Positions 8,722-17,088 of a stretch of 64,000 bases of DNA are shown here, piece after piece (position 1 is the stretch's first letter; every line of letters starts with the position of its first letter). A model generated the notes under the pieces. The model was not told where the DNA came from. It worked only from the letters and a program-made list of their open reading frames with translations, and did not search any database. This stretch comes from Acidobacteriota bacterium (GTDB lineage: Bacteria; Acidobacteriota; Terriglobia; Terriglobales; Acidobacteriaceae): positions 282,286 through 346,285 of the forward strand of contig JAFDVQ010000003.1 in assembly GCA_018268915.1 (NCBI GenBank). Reading direction: 5' to 3'. The translations under genes were made by a program, and so were the position numbers.

Positions 8722-10899
8722 TCAGAAGCAGTCGATGTGGTCGCAGGCGTTCATGAGAGGAACCTGAAGGTTTGAGTCGTGGCCCTTTTCGGAGTAGATG
8801 GTGATGGTGGCGGGTTTGTAGTCCTCAGGCCTGGCCAGCATGATGTTCTTCACGAAGGTCTGCGGATTGCGGTCGTAGAGCGGGAACCAGGTGCTCTGAA
8901 TCTGGACCATCACGGTATGGCCGGCTTTGAAGACGTGGTCGGCGGCGTGCAGGCTAAAGCGATAATCGCGGATGGTACCGGCACGGATAGGGGTGGGTTT
9001 GTCGAATCCCTGGAGGTAGCGACCGCGAAAGATTTCTTCGTTGATCATGAGCTGATAGCCGCGCATCTTCGGGTCAGGATCGTCGTCGGGATACTGGTCG
9101 ATGAGCTTGACGACCATGTCGTTGTCACTGCCGGTTGTGGAGGCGAAGATGTCGGCCATCACCTCGCCGGTCATGATGAGGTCTTTTTTGAGCACCGGCA
9201 GTTTGAATGTGGCGACATCCTTTCGATCGGCGACAAAGCGCTGATCTTCGGTGAGCCAGTTGAACCACTGCGATTCGTCACCGTAGGTGGGCTGGATGGG
9301 GCGGTGACGATAAGGGACGGGATTGGCGGGGTCGCTGACGTAGTCAGTTTTGACGGACTCTTTTGGCTCGGCCCAGCTGAGTGCGCCGTTGCCGATTAAG
9401 TGCAGAGGTGTGGACTGGGATTCGTCGGGAGGGAAATGCGAGTAGCGCTTCCAGGTGTTGGAGCCGGTCTGGAAGCTGGCGGTGTCTTCGAGGTCGAAGC
9501 CCGACGCGTCTTTGAGGAAGTGGCCGAAGAACTTGGCCTCGATGTTTTTGCGGAAGTCGGTGCCGATGGACTGGCCGTATTGGAGGTTTCCGAGATGGCG
9601 TGACGACGATCCCCAGTAGCCGTGACGCCAGGGGCCGAGGACCAGGTAGTTTTCCTGTTTTTCGTCGTGCGGTTCGAGTGTTTTGTACTCCTCCTGCGGA
9701 CCCCACATGTCTTCCTGGTCGTAGTAGCCGCCGACGCTGAGCGTGGGCACAGCGACGGCCTTCAGGTGACTCTCGACCGCGCGCGAGGACCACGTGGTGT
9801 CGTAGGCGGGGTGATCGAGGAAGAGCTTCCAGGTGGGGTACGTCTCTTTTACGCCTGACTTTTTGACGTCTTGCTCAAAAGAGCCGCGTTCGAGGAAGAA
9901 GTCGTAGCCGTCTTTTGGTTTGCCGTCCTTTCCTTTGCCGTAGCTGACTTCGCTGTTCTTCTTACTGCTGGCTTCCATTCCCCACACATAGTCGTAGCCG
10001 TAGGTTTGACGGAAAGCGCCGTTGTGGAAGAAGTCATCGCCCTTCCAGACGTCGATCATGGGAGCCTGGGGAGAGATGGCTTTGACGGCGGGGTGCGGGT
10101 CGATGCCGGCAGCCATGGCAAGGAAGCCTGGATAGCTGGTACCGAGGAAGCCGGCGCGGCCGTTGTTGCCCTGAATGTTCTTCAGGAGCCACGCGACGGT
10201 GTCGTACGCGTCGGTGCTTTCGTCGACGGCTTTTGGATCCTTGTGGTCTTCTTCGGGGCGGCTCATGACGAAACTGCCTTCGCTCTTGAATCGGCCTCGG
10301 ATGTCCTGAGCGACGTAGATGTAGCCATCGCGGGCGAGTTCTGGACGTCCGCCGAAGAAGGACATGCGGCTGGTGCCGTCCACTCCGTATGGTGTGCGCT
10401 GGATGAGGAAGGGAAGCGGGTCGGTGATGTCAGAGGGCTTGAGGACGATGGTGTGGAGCTTGACGCCATCACGCATCGGAATCATGACTTCCGTGGCCTG
10501 GTAGTCGTGGAAGACGTGGTGGACGGGTTCGCCGGTGCGCTTGAAGGTCGCCTCAGGGTCATTGGAGGCCGTCATAGAGACGCCGCGGCTTGAGGCGTCG
10601 AGAGTGAACTTGATGGTGATGTGGGTTCCGGGAGCGGCGAAATCTGTCGGAGAGCTTTGCGAGAGAGTCGTGGGGACGAGGCGATCGGATTCGACGACGA
10701 GCTTGCCGTCTTTTACGTAGAAGCTGTATGGGACATCGGGCTCAGAGGGATCGGTGTATTCACCGGAGAGGGCGTCGAGGGCAGAGAAGGCGGAGGTTTG
10801 TGCTGGCGCCTGGGCGAGGCCGGCTGTGGCAATGAGGTTTGCTGTTGAAAGCGAGAGCGCGAAACACAGGGCGACGGCGGCAACTCGGGAACGAGTCAA
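8722..10899 (-). CDS. CocE/NonD-type hydrolase (X-Pro dipeptidyl-peptidase S15 family), exported
   Basis: 725 residues from the TTG at 10899, chosen because AAGGAGGT lies eight bases upstream. A longer frame to 11010 would overlap the neighbouring transporter gene and lacks a site. A signal peptide (VAAVALCFALSLSTANLIATAGLAQ) comes first. The alpha/beta-hydrolase domain carries IPMRDGVKLHTIVLKP, RTPYGVDGTSRMSF, the oxyanion region YIYVAQDIRGRF and the nucleophile elbow GTSYPGFLAM. The C-terminal jelly-roll domain ends in MVQIQSTWFPLYDRNPQTF, a standard feature. The N-terminal 60 mature residues form an extra beta domain. Such enzymes hydrolyse esters or acyl amides such as glutaryl-7-ACA; the substrate is unknown. 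Confidence 0.9.
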   Translation of the reverse strand: MTRSRVAAVALCFALSLSTANLIATAGLAQAPAQTSAFSALDALSGEYTDPSEPDVPYSFYVKDGKLVVESDRLVPTTLSQSSPTDFAAPGTHITIKFTLDASSRGVSMTASNDPEATFKRTGEPVHHVFHDYQATEVMIPMRDGVKLHTIVLKPSDITDPLPFLIQRTPYGVDGTSRMSFFGGRPELARDGYIYVAQDIRGRFKSEGSFVMSRPEEDHKDPKAVDESTDAYDTVAWLLKNIQGNNGRAGFLGTSYPGFLAMAAGIDPHPAVKAISPQAPMIDVWKGDDFFHNGAFRQTYGYDYVWGMEASSKKNSEVSYGKGKDGKPKDGYDFFLERGSFEQDVKKSGVKETYPTWKLFLDHPAYDTTWSSRAVESHLKAVAVPTLSVGGYYDQEDMWGPQEEYKTLEPHDEKQENYLVLGPWRHGYWGSSSRHLGNLQYGQSIGTDFRKNIEAKFFGHFLKDASGFDLEDTASFQTGSNTWKRYSHFPPDESQSTPLHLIGNGALSWAEPKESVKTDYVSDPANPVPYRHRPIQPTYGDESQWFNWLTEDQRFVADRKDVATFKLPVLKKDLIMTGEVMADIFASTTGSDNDMVVKLIDQYPDDDPDPKMRGYQLMINEEIFRGRYLQGFDKPTPIRAGTIRDYRFSLHAADHVFKAGHTVMVQIQSTWFPLYDRNPQTFVKNIMLARPEDYKPATITIYSEKGHDSNLQVPLMNACDHIDCF

Positions 10900-10925
10900 A
10901 GCAGGGGACCTCCTTGTTGCAGAAC

Positions 10926-11879
10926 CTAATGAGCGTGGCCGTGATGGCTGTGAACGGCGGTGCTCGACATATCTTCGATGGGTACGACGCATCCTTCCAG
11001 TTCGGGGCATCCCTGGTGTTCAAACTGAATGGTTGAATGGTGAATGTTGAAGTGGTCGCGCAGCTCGTGCTTCAGCTTCACCAGAATACATTCGCTCTCC
11101 GATGGCGGAATGTCAGCGATGGTGACATGGCAGGCAAGGGCGTGGCTCTGCGAGCCGAGGCTCCAGACATGGAGGTCGTGGACGTTGATGACGCCTTCGA
11201 CGGCTTCCATGCCGGAACGAATATGGCTCAGCTCAATGCCCCGTGGAGTTCCCTCAAGGAGGATGTTCAGAGTCTCGCGGACGATTCCGATGCTGGACCA
11301 GAGGATGAGAGCAGCAATGATGATCGAGAGAACGGGGTCGATCCAGGTGTGACCTGTGAAGAGGATCGCTGCGCCTCCGAGAATGACGGCGGCGGTGGAG
11401 AGAGTATCTCCGGCCATGTGGAGAAAAGCGCTGCGCATATTGACGTCGCGTGCGCAACCCCAGAGCAGAGCAGCAATTACGCCGTTCATGAGGACGCCCG
11501 CAGCCGCCACCCACATCATTAGCTTCGGCTGGACGGCGATGGGAGCGCTAAGGCGATGGATGGCTTCGATGCCGATCCAGATGGAGATGACGACGAGAGT
11601 TGCAGCGTTGACGAAGGCGGCGAGAACGCCGGCGCGCTGATAGCCGAAGGTCTTTGAGTCGTCGGCGGGGCGGGTTTGAAAGTAAACGGCGGCAAAGCTG
11701 AGGAGCAGGGCAAGGAAGTCGGAGACGTTGTGGCCGGCCTCGGAGAGAAGCGCGAGGGAGTGGGCGCGGATGCCAAAGATGAAGGTGACGACGACGTATG
11801 CGAGGGTAGCTACGAGAGAGAAGCGGAGTACGGATTGTGTCCTTGAGGCACCGGGAGCAGGCGCTGCGTGGACATGCAT
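10926..11879 (-). CDS. Cation diffusion facilitator (Zn/Cd/Co efflux, CzcD-like)
   Basis: 317 residues. Six membrane helices lie in the first 215 residues and carry the tetrahedral metal site of zinc-type CDF proteins: H50 and D54 in SEAGHNVSDFL, and H154 and D158 in HMAGDTLS. The C-terminal cytosolic ferredoxin-like domain includes GVINVHDLHVWSLGSQSHALACHV, and the tail is histidine-rich (VHSHHGHAH). It exchanges divalent metal ions for protons across the inner membrane. The stop codon is 26 bases from the start of the CocE-type gene; the functional link is unclear. Confidence 0.93.
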   Translation of the reverse strand: MHVHAAPAPGASRTQSVLRFSLVATLAYVVVTFIFGIRAHSLALLSEAGHNVSDFLALLLSFAAVYFQTRPADDSKTFGYQRAGVLAAFVNAATLVVISIWIGIEAIHRLSAPIAVQPKLMMWVAAAGVLMNGVIAALLWGCARDVNMRSAFLHMAGDTLSTAAVILGGAAILFTGHTWIDPVLSIIIAALILWSSIGIVRETLNILLEGTPRGIELSHIRSGMEAVEGVINVHDLHVWSLGSQSHALACHVTIADIPPSESECILVKLKHELRDHFNIHHSTIQFEHQGCPELEGCVVPIEDMSSTAVHSHHGHAH

Positions 11880-11900
11880 GATGTCAGTTTAGATGAGATA

Positions 11901-11937
11901 GGGGTCAGGGATCAGAGGCCAGGGCTCAGAAAAGCTC
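11901..11937 (-). repeat. Degenerate heptamer tandem repeat after DUF3592-like gene
   Basis: Plus-strand heptads GGTCAGG GATCAGA GGCCAGG GCTCAGA sit directly downstream of the stop codon of the minus-strand gene ending at 11936. This is the same family as the copies at 1764, 4613, 25311 and 25440, more diverged. Confidence 0.6.
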
Positions 11938-12406
11938 AGCCGCGATCGGTGCTCAGGTTACCCAGGCCGGGCCGCTTGCGGGCGGGGTAGACCGGGAGGC
12001 TCGACCGGAGGCCGGACCAGGACTCGGCAAGAATGATGCTGTTCTGAGGGTTGCCGGGCTGGTAGCGGACGGTGCAGGGATATCCGGCGCGTACCTCAGC
12101 GGGGTCGACGACGGTCAGCAAGGTGGTGACGTCCTGGGAGCACTCGTAGTCGACGCCGGAGCTACGGTACTTGTACTCCAGCATGGTGAGCGGGCGGCCG
12201 TCGTCCAGGGTCATTTCGCGAATGTCGAGGAGCATGCCGTCGACGAGGCGGCCGGACTGGGCGAGCAGCTTGCGTCGTGCGCGTTCGAGTTCCTCTTCAG
12301 TGGGCTTTTTGCGACGGAAGAAGAAGACAGCACCTGCGGTCAGGCCGGCGACCAGCGCAACTCCGGCGGCGGCTTCCCATGTAGTTCGATTGGTAAGAAG
12401 GATCAT
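11936..12406 (-). CDS. Membrane-anchored protein, DUF3592-like
   Basis: 156 residues from the ATG at 12406 (MILLTNRTTWEAAAG). An upstream extension to 12490 reads into the promoter region and looks unlike a protein. One membrane helix (about 10-28, AAGVALVAGLTAGAVFFF) is followed by a basic charged linker (RRKKPTEEELERARRKL). A small domain with the spacing L-x-Y-x-Y-x-x-x-G-x-x-Y-x-x (LEYKYRSSGVDYECSQDV) ends in PCTVRYQPGNPQNSIIL. That last pattern, a statement of the V-x-Y-x-P-x-x-P form, is the hallmark of DUF3592. Function unknown. It diverges from the oxidoreductase gene at 12565. Confidence 0.65.
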   Translation of the reverse strand: MILLTNRTTWEAAAGVALVAGLTAGAVFFFRRKKPTEEELERARRKLLAQSGRLVDGMLLDIREMTLDDGRPLTMLEYKYRSSGVDYECSQDVTTLLTVVDPAEVRAGYPCTVRYQPGNPQNSIILAESWSGLRSSLPVYPARKRPGLGNLSTDRG

Positions 12407-12564
12407 CGCGATGGACGGGTCGGCAGATTTCCAATTCGAGCATACCGCAGAGTTGGTTTCTGTGTACCGCAGGGAGGGAGATCGGAGCACCGAAGGTACC
12501 GTTCTGGTATGGCTTGCCCGAAGGAAAAGGATCTATCTACACTCTGGCGTATCAGGAGGATGCG

Positions 12565-13206
12565 ATGAAGGTAGGCGTGCTGGGCTCAGGAGATGTAGCG
12601 AAAGTACTAGCTGCGGGATTGAAGAAGCACGGGCACCAGGTGAAGATCGGGAGCCGAACTCCGGCGAAACTGGCAGAGTGGGTGGCGCAGAATGCCGGAA
12701 TCGAAAGCGGGACGTTCGCGGAAGCGGCGGGGTTCGGAGAACTGGTGGTGCTGGCGGTTAAGGGAAATGTTGCGGCCGAGGCGCTGGAGCTTGCAGGGGC
12801 GAAGAATATTGCGGGGAAGACGGTGATGGACGCGTGCAATCCGATTGCCGATGCGCCGCCGGAGAAGGGCGTGCTGCGATTCTTCACGGATCTTAACGAG
12901 TCTTTGATGGAGAAGCTGCAGAGCCAGTTCAAGGACGCTCGGTTTGTGAAGGCGTACAACTCGGTAGGGTCGGTGCTGATGGTGAATCCGGAGTTGAAGG
13001 GCGGCCGGCCGACGATGTTTATCTGCGGGAATGATGAGGCGGCAAAAAAGCAGGTGGCGCAGATCAACGAGCAGTTTGGGTGGGAGACGGCAGACATGGG
13101 AGGCGTGGAGGCCGCGCGGGCGATTGAACCGCTTTGTATGCTCTGGTGCATTCCCGGATTTGCACGCAATGAATGGATGCATGCATTCAAGCTGCTGACG
13201 AAATGA
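12565..13206 (+). CDS. NADPH-dependent F420 reductase-like oxidoreductase
   Basis: 213 residues. The ATG at 12565 is preferred because AGGAGGA lies five bases upstream and the protein then begins directly with the Rossmann strand MKVGVLGSGDVAKVLAAG. The dinucleotide-binding loop GSGDVA, then KIGSRTPAKL (the R after the second strand favours NADP), and VMDACNPI match the NADP oxidoreductase, F420-dependent family. The C-terminal part (RFVKAYNSVGSVLMVNP, and MGGVEAARAIEPLCMLWCI) belongs to the same group. It may reduce a flavin-like cofactor or another small substrate. The gene overlaps the following acetyltransferase gene by four bases (ATGA). Confidence 0.85.
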   Translation: MKVGVLGSGDVAKVLAAGLKKHGHQVKIGSRTPAKLAEWVAQNAGIESGTFAEAAGFGELVVLAVKGNVAAEALELAGAKNIAGKTVMDACNPIADAPPEKGVLRFFTDLNESLMEKLQSQFKDARFVKAYNSVGSVLMVNPELKGGRPTMFICGNDEAAKKQVAQINEQFGWETADMGGVEAARAIEPLCMLWCIPGFARNEWMHAFKLLTK

Positions 13207-13751
13207 TGGAGCAGGACGAGGTGCTGCGGACAGAGCGGCTGATTCTGCGAAGGCCGCGTGAGGCGGACCGGGAGCCGTTTGTGCGGTTGAACGCGGACCC
13301 GAGGGTGATGGAGTTCTTTCCTGCGATTCTGTCACGGCCGGAGAGTGATGCGTTGTTGGAACGGATCGGTGCGCATCTTGGGAAGTATGGATTCAGCAAA
13401 TGTGCCGCGGAACTGCGCGAGACGGGCGAGTTCATCGGGTTCATCGGGCTGGCGGTGCCGCGGTTTGAGGCGGCGTTTACTCCATGTGTGGAGATTGGAT
13501 GGAGGCTCGCGGCTGAGTATTGGGGTCGCGGGCTGGCGACCGAAGGCGCCCGGGCGGCAATGGAGTACGGGTTTGCAGAGCTGGGATTGAAAGAGATTGT
13601 GTCCTTCACGACGGCGGGAAACGTGCGTTCGCGGCGAGTGATGGAGAAGCTGGGAATGACTTACGATGCTTCCGATGATTTCGATCATCCGTCCTTGCCG
13701 GAGGGGCATCCGCAGCGGCGGCATGTTCTGTACAGGCTGCGCCGCGATTGA
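13203..13751 (+). CDS. GNAT acetyltransferase, RimJ/RimL type
   Basis: 182 residues from the ATG at 13203 that overlaps the upstream stop codon; a second ATG follows immediately. The acetyl-CoA domain shows LRTERLILRRPREADREPF, the beta-bulge core EIGWRLAAEYWGRGLATEGA (acetyl-CoA pyrophosphate loop R/Q-x-x-G-x-A/G as YWGRGLATEG) and the end SRRVMEKLGMTYD. This subfamily N-acetylates the alpha amino group of ribosomal proteins or small molecules; the substrate is not predictable. It is coupled by overlap to the oxidoreductase gene. Confidence 0.88.
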   Translation: MMEQDEVLRTERLILRRPREADREPFVRLNADPRVMEFFPAILSRPESDALLERIGAHLGKYGFSKCAAELRETGEFIGFIGLAVPRFEAAFTPCVEIGWRLAAEYWGRGLATEGARAAMEYGFAELGLKEIVSFTTAGNVRSRRVMEKLGMTYDASDDFDHPSLPEGHPQRRHVLYRLRRD

Positions 13752-13855
13752 ATTTGTGAGTCAATGCGGCGTTGCATGGACGCCTTGACCGCTGCTCGGC
13801 CCGCTCGTATGCTCGGGGCAATTGCGGGCCCTTTTCGAATGAGTGAGGAGATGAG

Positions 13856-16312
13856 ATGAGCACTGCTGCACCTGCGACAACTGTGGTTCCTCGATTTGCT
13901 GCTCAGCCTTTGCTGGTGCGCCGTGCGGCGGTGCTTGGCGCAGGGACGATGGGGTCACGGATTGCGGCACACCTGGCGAATGCGGGGATTCCAGCATTGT
14001 TACTGGACATGGTTCCGGAGGGTGGGCGTTCGCGGAATGAGCTGGCAGAGAAGGCGCTGGCGAATCTGGCAAAGGCGAAGCCGGCGGCCTTTTATGAGGC
14101 GTCTTTATCGTCGATGGTAACGCCGGGAAATTTTGAAGATGACCTGCCGAAGTTGAAGCAGTGCGACTGGGTGATCGAGGCGGTTGCGGAGAACCTGGAG
14201 ATCAAGCGGGCGCTGCTGGAGCGCGTGACGCCGCATCTTGCTCCGCAGGCTGTGCTGACGACGAACACTTCGGGACTGCCGATTGCGAAGATCGCAGCGG
14301 GCCTCAAGTCGCATCGCGAGCGATTCTTCGGGACGCATTTCTTCAATCCGCCGCGATATATGCAGCTGCTTGAGATCATTCCGACGGCGGAGAGCGATGC
14401 GGAGCTGGTAGCCGCATTTGCGACGTTTGCGGATCGCGCGCTGGGCAAGCAGGTGGTGTTTGCGAACGATACGCCGAACTTCATTGCGAATCGAATTGGC
14501 GTGATGGTGATGTTTACAGCTGCTGCGCTGATGGTGGAGCAGGAACTGACGATCGAGGAAGTGGACGCGCTGACGGGACCGGCGCTGGGGTTTCCGCGGA
14601 CGGGGACGTTCCGGCTTTCAGATATGGTGGGGATCGATGTGCTGGCGCATGTGGCAGCGAACTTTCCGCAGGGCGTTATGCCGGGCGGGTTCGGAGCCAT
14701 TTTGCAGGAGATCGTGAAGCGCGGCTGGCTGGGCGATAAGAGCGGACAAGGTTTCTACAAGAAGTCGCGCGGAGCGGATGGAAGAGACGAGAGATTTGTT
14801 CTCGATCTGAAGACATTTGAGTATCGGCCGCTGGAGAAGGCGAATCTGCCAGCGCTGGAGATGGCAAAGAATGCGGCGACGGTACAGGAGCGTTTGAAGC
14901 TGCTGCTGGCAAATGATCCGAAGAAGGATAAGGCTGCGCGATTTCTCTGGCCATTTTTGGCGACGCTGTGGAACTTTGCTGCAGAGCGGATTGGTGAGGC
15001 GGCAAATGAGGCTCCTTCGATCGACGAGGCGATGCGGGCCGGATTCAACTGGGATCTTGGGCCGTTCGAGCTTTGGGATGCGGCGGGAGTGCGCGAGACG
15101 GTTGGCCGGATGCGGGAGATGGGGGTATCGGTGAGTCCGGCAACCATAGGGTTGCTTGAATCTGCGCCAGAGGAGGCGAGGGTAGCCTGGTACTCGCCGG
15201 ATGGGCCGCAGTGCTACAACCCGACAACGGGGGCGTGGGAGACGCTTGCGCAGCAGCCGGGACATGCGCGGGTGGCGGATTTCCGGCGGAGCAATGGGAT
15301 TGTGAAGTCGAATCCTGGAGCGTCTCTGGTGGATGTTGGCGACGGAATCGGGTGCATCGAACTGCACTCGCTGAAGAACGCGATCGGCGGGGATGTCGTG
15401 GCGATGATCTCGTCAGTTCTGAATCCGGCTTCGGAGGCGGTGAAGAATTTTCGCGGATTTGTAATCAGCGGAGATCGCGATCGGTTCAGCGTAGGCGCGA
15501 ACCTGATGCAGCTTCTGCTGGGTGCGCAGGAGGGCGACTGGGACGAGGTTGAGGGAGCGATCCGGGCTTTCCAGCAAATGTGCTCGGCGGTGAAGTTCTG
15601 CCCGCGTCCAGTGGTGGTTGCGCCTTTCAATCTGACGCTGGGTGGAGGAGCGGAGATATGTCTGCATGCGGCTAGACGGCAGCCGTATGCGGAGACGTAT
15701 ATCGGGCTGGTGGAGACGGGGATTGGATTGATTCCGGGAGGCGGAGGAACGAAGGAGATGCTGCTGCGAACGGTGGATGCAGCAGAGCACCTTGCACCGC
15801 CTGATCCGAAGGATCCGCCATCGCGGTTTGCGCAGTCGGCGGAGATGAATTCGGCGCTGAAACGGACGCTGGAGACGATTGCAATGGCGAAGGTGTCGAC
15901 ATCGGCTGAGGAGGGCCGGGGGCTGGGGCTGTTTGCGGAGTCGGACCGGATCACGATGAATCGCGAAAGGCTTCTGCTGGATGCGAAGGCGCAGGCAATT
16001 GCGCTGGCGGAGGCGGGCTATGTGGCTCCGCAGATGCGGACGGTTGCGGCCGCAGGGACAGCTTCGCTGGCTGTTCTGAATACAGGCATCTTTCTGATGG
16101 GCGAAGCGGGATACGCGTCAGAGCATGACATGAAAGTGGCGCGATGGGTGGCGTACATTCTGTGCGGCGGGAAGGTGACGGCGGGATCGCTGGTGAGCGA
16201 GCAATATCTGCTGGATCTCGAACGCGAGGCGTTCCTATCGCTGTGCGGCGAGCGCAAGACGCAGGAGCGAGTTGCGTATACACTTAAAACCGGAAAACCA
16301 CTGCGCAACTAG
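13856..16312 (+). CDS. fadN: 3-hydroxyacyl-CoA dehydrogenase / enoyl-CoA hydratase, FadN-type
   Basis: 818 residues. GAGGAG lies upstream and the second of two adjacent ATGs gives the frame. The dehydrogenase domain comes first: NAD-binding GAGTMGSRIAAHLA at 28-41, the catalytic-region sequence FFGTHFFNPPRYM, then NDTPNFIANRIG. The crotonase domain follows at about 480-700 (GFVISGDRDRFSVGANLM; GGGAEICLHAARR; GIGLIPGGGGTKEM). This order, dehydrogenase before hydratase, matches Bacillus FadN and is opposite to E. coli FadB. It performs hydration and oxidation in beta-oxidation of acyl-CoA in the cytosol. The thiolase lies 776 bases downstream on the same strand, separated by a secreted unknown and a REP palindrome. 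Confidence 0.9.
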   Translation: MSTAAPATTVVPRFAAQPLLVRRAAVLGAGTMGSRIAAHLANAGIPALLLDMVPEGGRSRNELAEKALANLAKAKPAAFYEASLSSMVTPGNFEDDLPKLKQCDWVIEAVAENLEIKRALLERVTPHLAPQAVLTTNTSGLPIAKIAAGLKSHRERFFGTHFFNPPRYMQLLEIIPTAESDAELVAAFATFADRALGKQVVFANDTPNFIANRIGVMVMFTAAALMVEQELTIEEVDALTGPALGFPRTGTFRLSDMVGIDVLAHVAANFPQGVMPGGFGAILQEIVKRGWLGDKSGQGFYKKSRGADGRDERFVLDLKTFEYRPLEKANLPALEMAKNAATVQERLKLLLANDPKKDKAARFLWPFLATLWNFAAERIGEAANEAPSIDEAMRAGFNWDLGPFELWDAAGVRETVGRMREMGVSVSPATIGLLESAPEEARVAWYSPDGPQCYNPTTGAWETLAQQPGHARVADFRRSNGIVKSNPGASLVDVGDGIGCIELHSLKNAIGGDVVAMISSVLNPASEAVKNFRGFVISGDRDRFSVGANLMQLLLGAQEGDWDEVEGAIRAFQQMCSAVKFCPRPVVVAPFNLTLGGGAEICLHAARRQPYAETYIGLVETGIGLIPGGGGTKEMLLRTVDAAEHLAPPDPKDPPSRFAQSAEMNSALKRTLETIAMAKVSTSAEEGRGLGLFAESDRITMNRERLLLDAKAQAIALAEAGYVAPQMRTVAAAGTASLAVLNTGIFLMGEAGYASEHDMKVARWVAYILCGGKVTAGSLVSEQYLLDLEREAFLSLCGERKTQERVAYTLKTGKPLRN

Positions 16313-16365
16313 ACAAGGAAAGAGCCGGTCTGCGGCTGCGCGGTGCATGGGCGCGAGAAGGTGCG

Positions 16366-16989
16366 ATGAAGATCGCAGCGGGTATTCTGGCTGGGCTGAT
16401 TTCGGCTTCGATGTGCGGGCAGCGGAACGCAGGCGCGCAGGAGTCGAGTCCGGGAGTTTCGGCGCAACCTCTCAATGAGTCGGGCAAGACGGCTGTGGAT
16501 GGGAAGACGGTGTCGTATCTCATTCGCCGGCTTCCGGTGGATTCGTTTCCCGACTTGCCGAAGGCGGTGGCGTCGAGCCTTGTTGAGAAAGAATGCCTGA
16601 TACCGCAGACCTACCAGGCGCATCGGCCGGAGAACGTGATCCATGCAAGCTTTGAACGAGCCGGGTCGTCGGACTGGGCTGTGTTGTGCTCGGCGCACGG
16701 CAAGGCAGAACTGCTGGTGTTCTTCGGGCGTGTGCCGGATAAGGCGATGACCATCGCAGCAGCGCCGGAATTGAGCCGGATTCAACGGCATGATTCGACC
16801 GGCGTGTACGGGTTCGACTGGGGAATCGATTCGGTGTCGCCGAAGCAGGTGCGGGATGCGCAATCTGGACTGGAACATCATGCGGCGGCGGTTGATCACG
16901 ATGCGCTGGCGAGTACGGTGTTGAACGAGAAAACGGTATATCGCTTGTACGCGAATGACGAGTGGACGAGGTTGGACGTGCCGGAGTAG
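16366..16989 (+). CDS. Secreted protein of unknown function between beta-oxidation genes
   Basis: 207 residues, not recognised. A signal peptide (MKIAAGILAGLISASMCGQ, cleavage near NAGAQ) precedes a soluble domain with no known motif. Two cysteines (in KECLIPQ and WAVLCSAHG) could form a disulfide. It contains the segment ASFERAGSSDWAVLCSAHGK, which resembles stretches in uncharacterised exported acidobacterial proteins. It sits 53 bases after fadN and 99 before fadA, on the same strand, so it is probably in the operon. No role in fatty-acid breakdown can be read from it. Confidence 0.6.
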   Translation: MKIAAGILAGLISASMCGQRNAGAQESSPGVSAQPLNESGKTAVDGKTVSYLIRRLPVDSFPDLPKAVASSLVEKECLIPQTYQAHRPENVIHASFERAGSSDWAVLCSAHGKAELLVFFGRVPDKAMTIAAAPELSRIQRHDSTGVYGFDWGIDSVSPKQVRDAQSGLEHHAAAVDHDALASTVLNEKTVYRLYANDEWTRLDVPE

Positions 16990-17028
16990 GCCGGGTTGAC
17001 CGGAGACGGCCAGAAGGTCTAGTTCTTT

Positions 17029-17060
17029 CCCAGGTCTCAGAATCGAGACCCGGGGCACCC
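17029..17060 (+). repeat. REP palindrome (CCCAGG type)
   Basis: CCCAGGTCTC - AGAATC - GAGACCCGGG followed by GCACCC. The 10-bp arms have one mismatch. It lies in the fadN operon just before fadA, 14 bases before the thiolase ribosome binding site. Confidence 0.85.
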
Positions 17061-17088
17061 AGCATCTTTTCCTCAGGAGCAGATTTCG

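Noticed and set aside
10900..11010. Upstream extension of the CocE-type hydrolase gene
   Set aside because: It overlaps the CDF transporter gene and has no ribosome binding site; the TTG at 10899 has a strong one.
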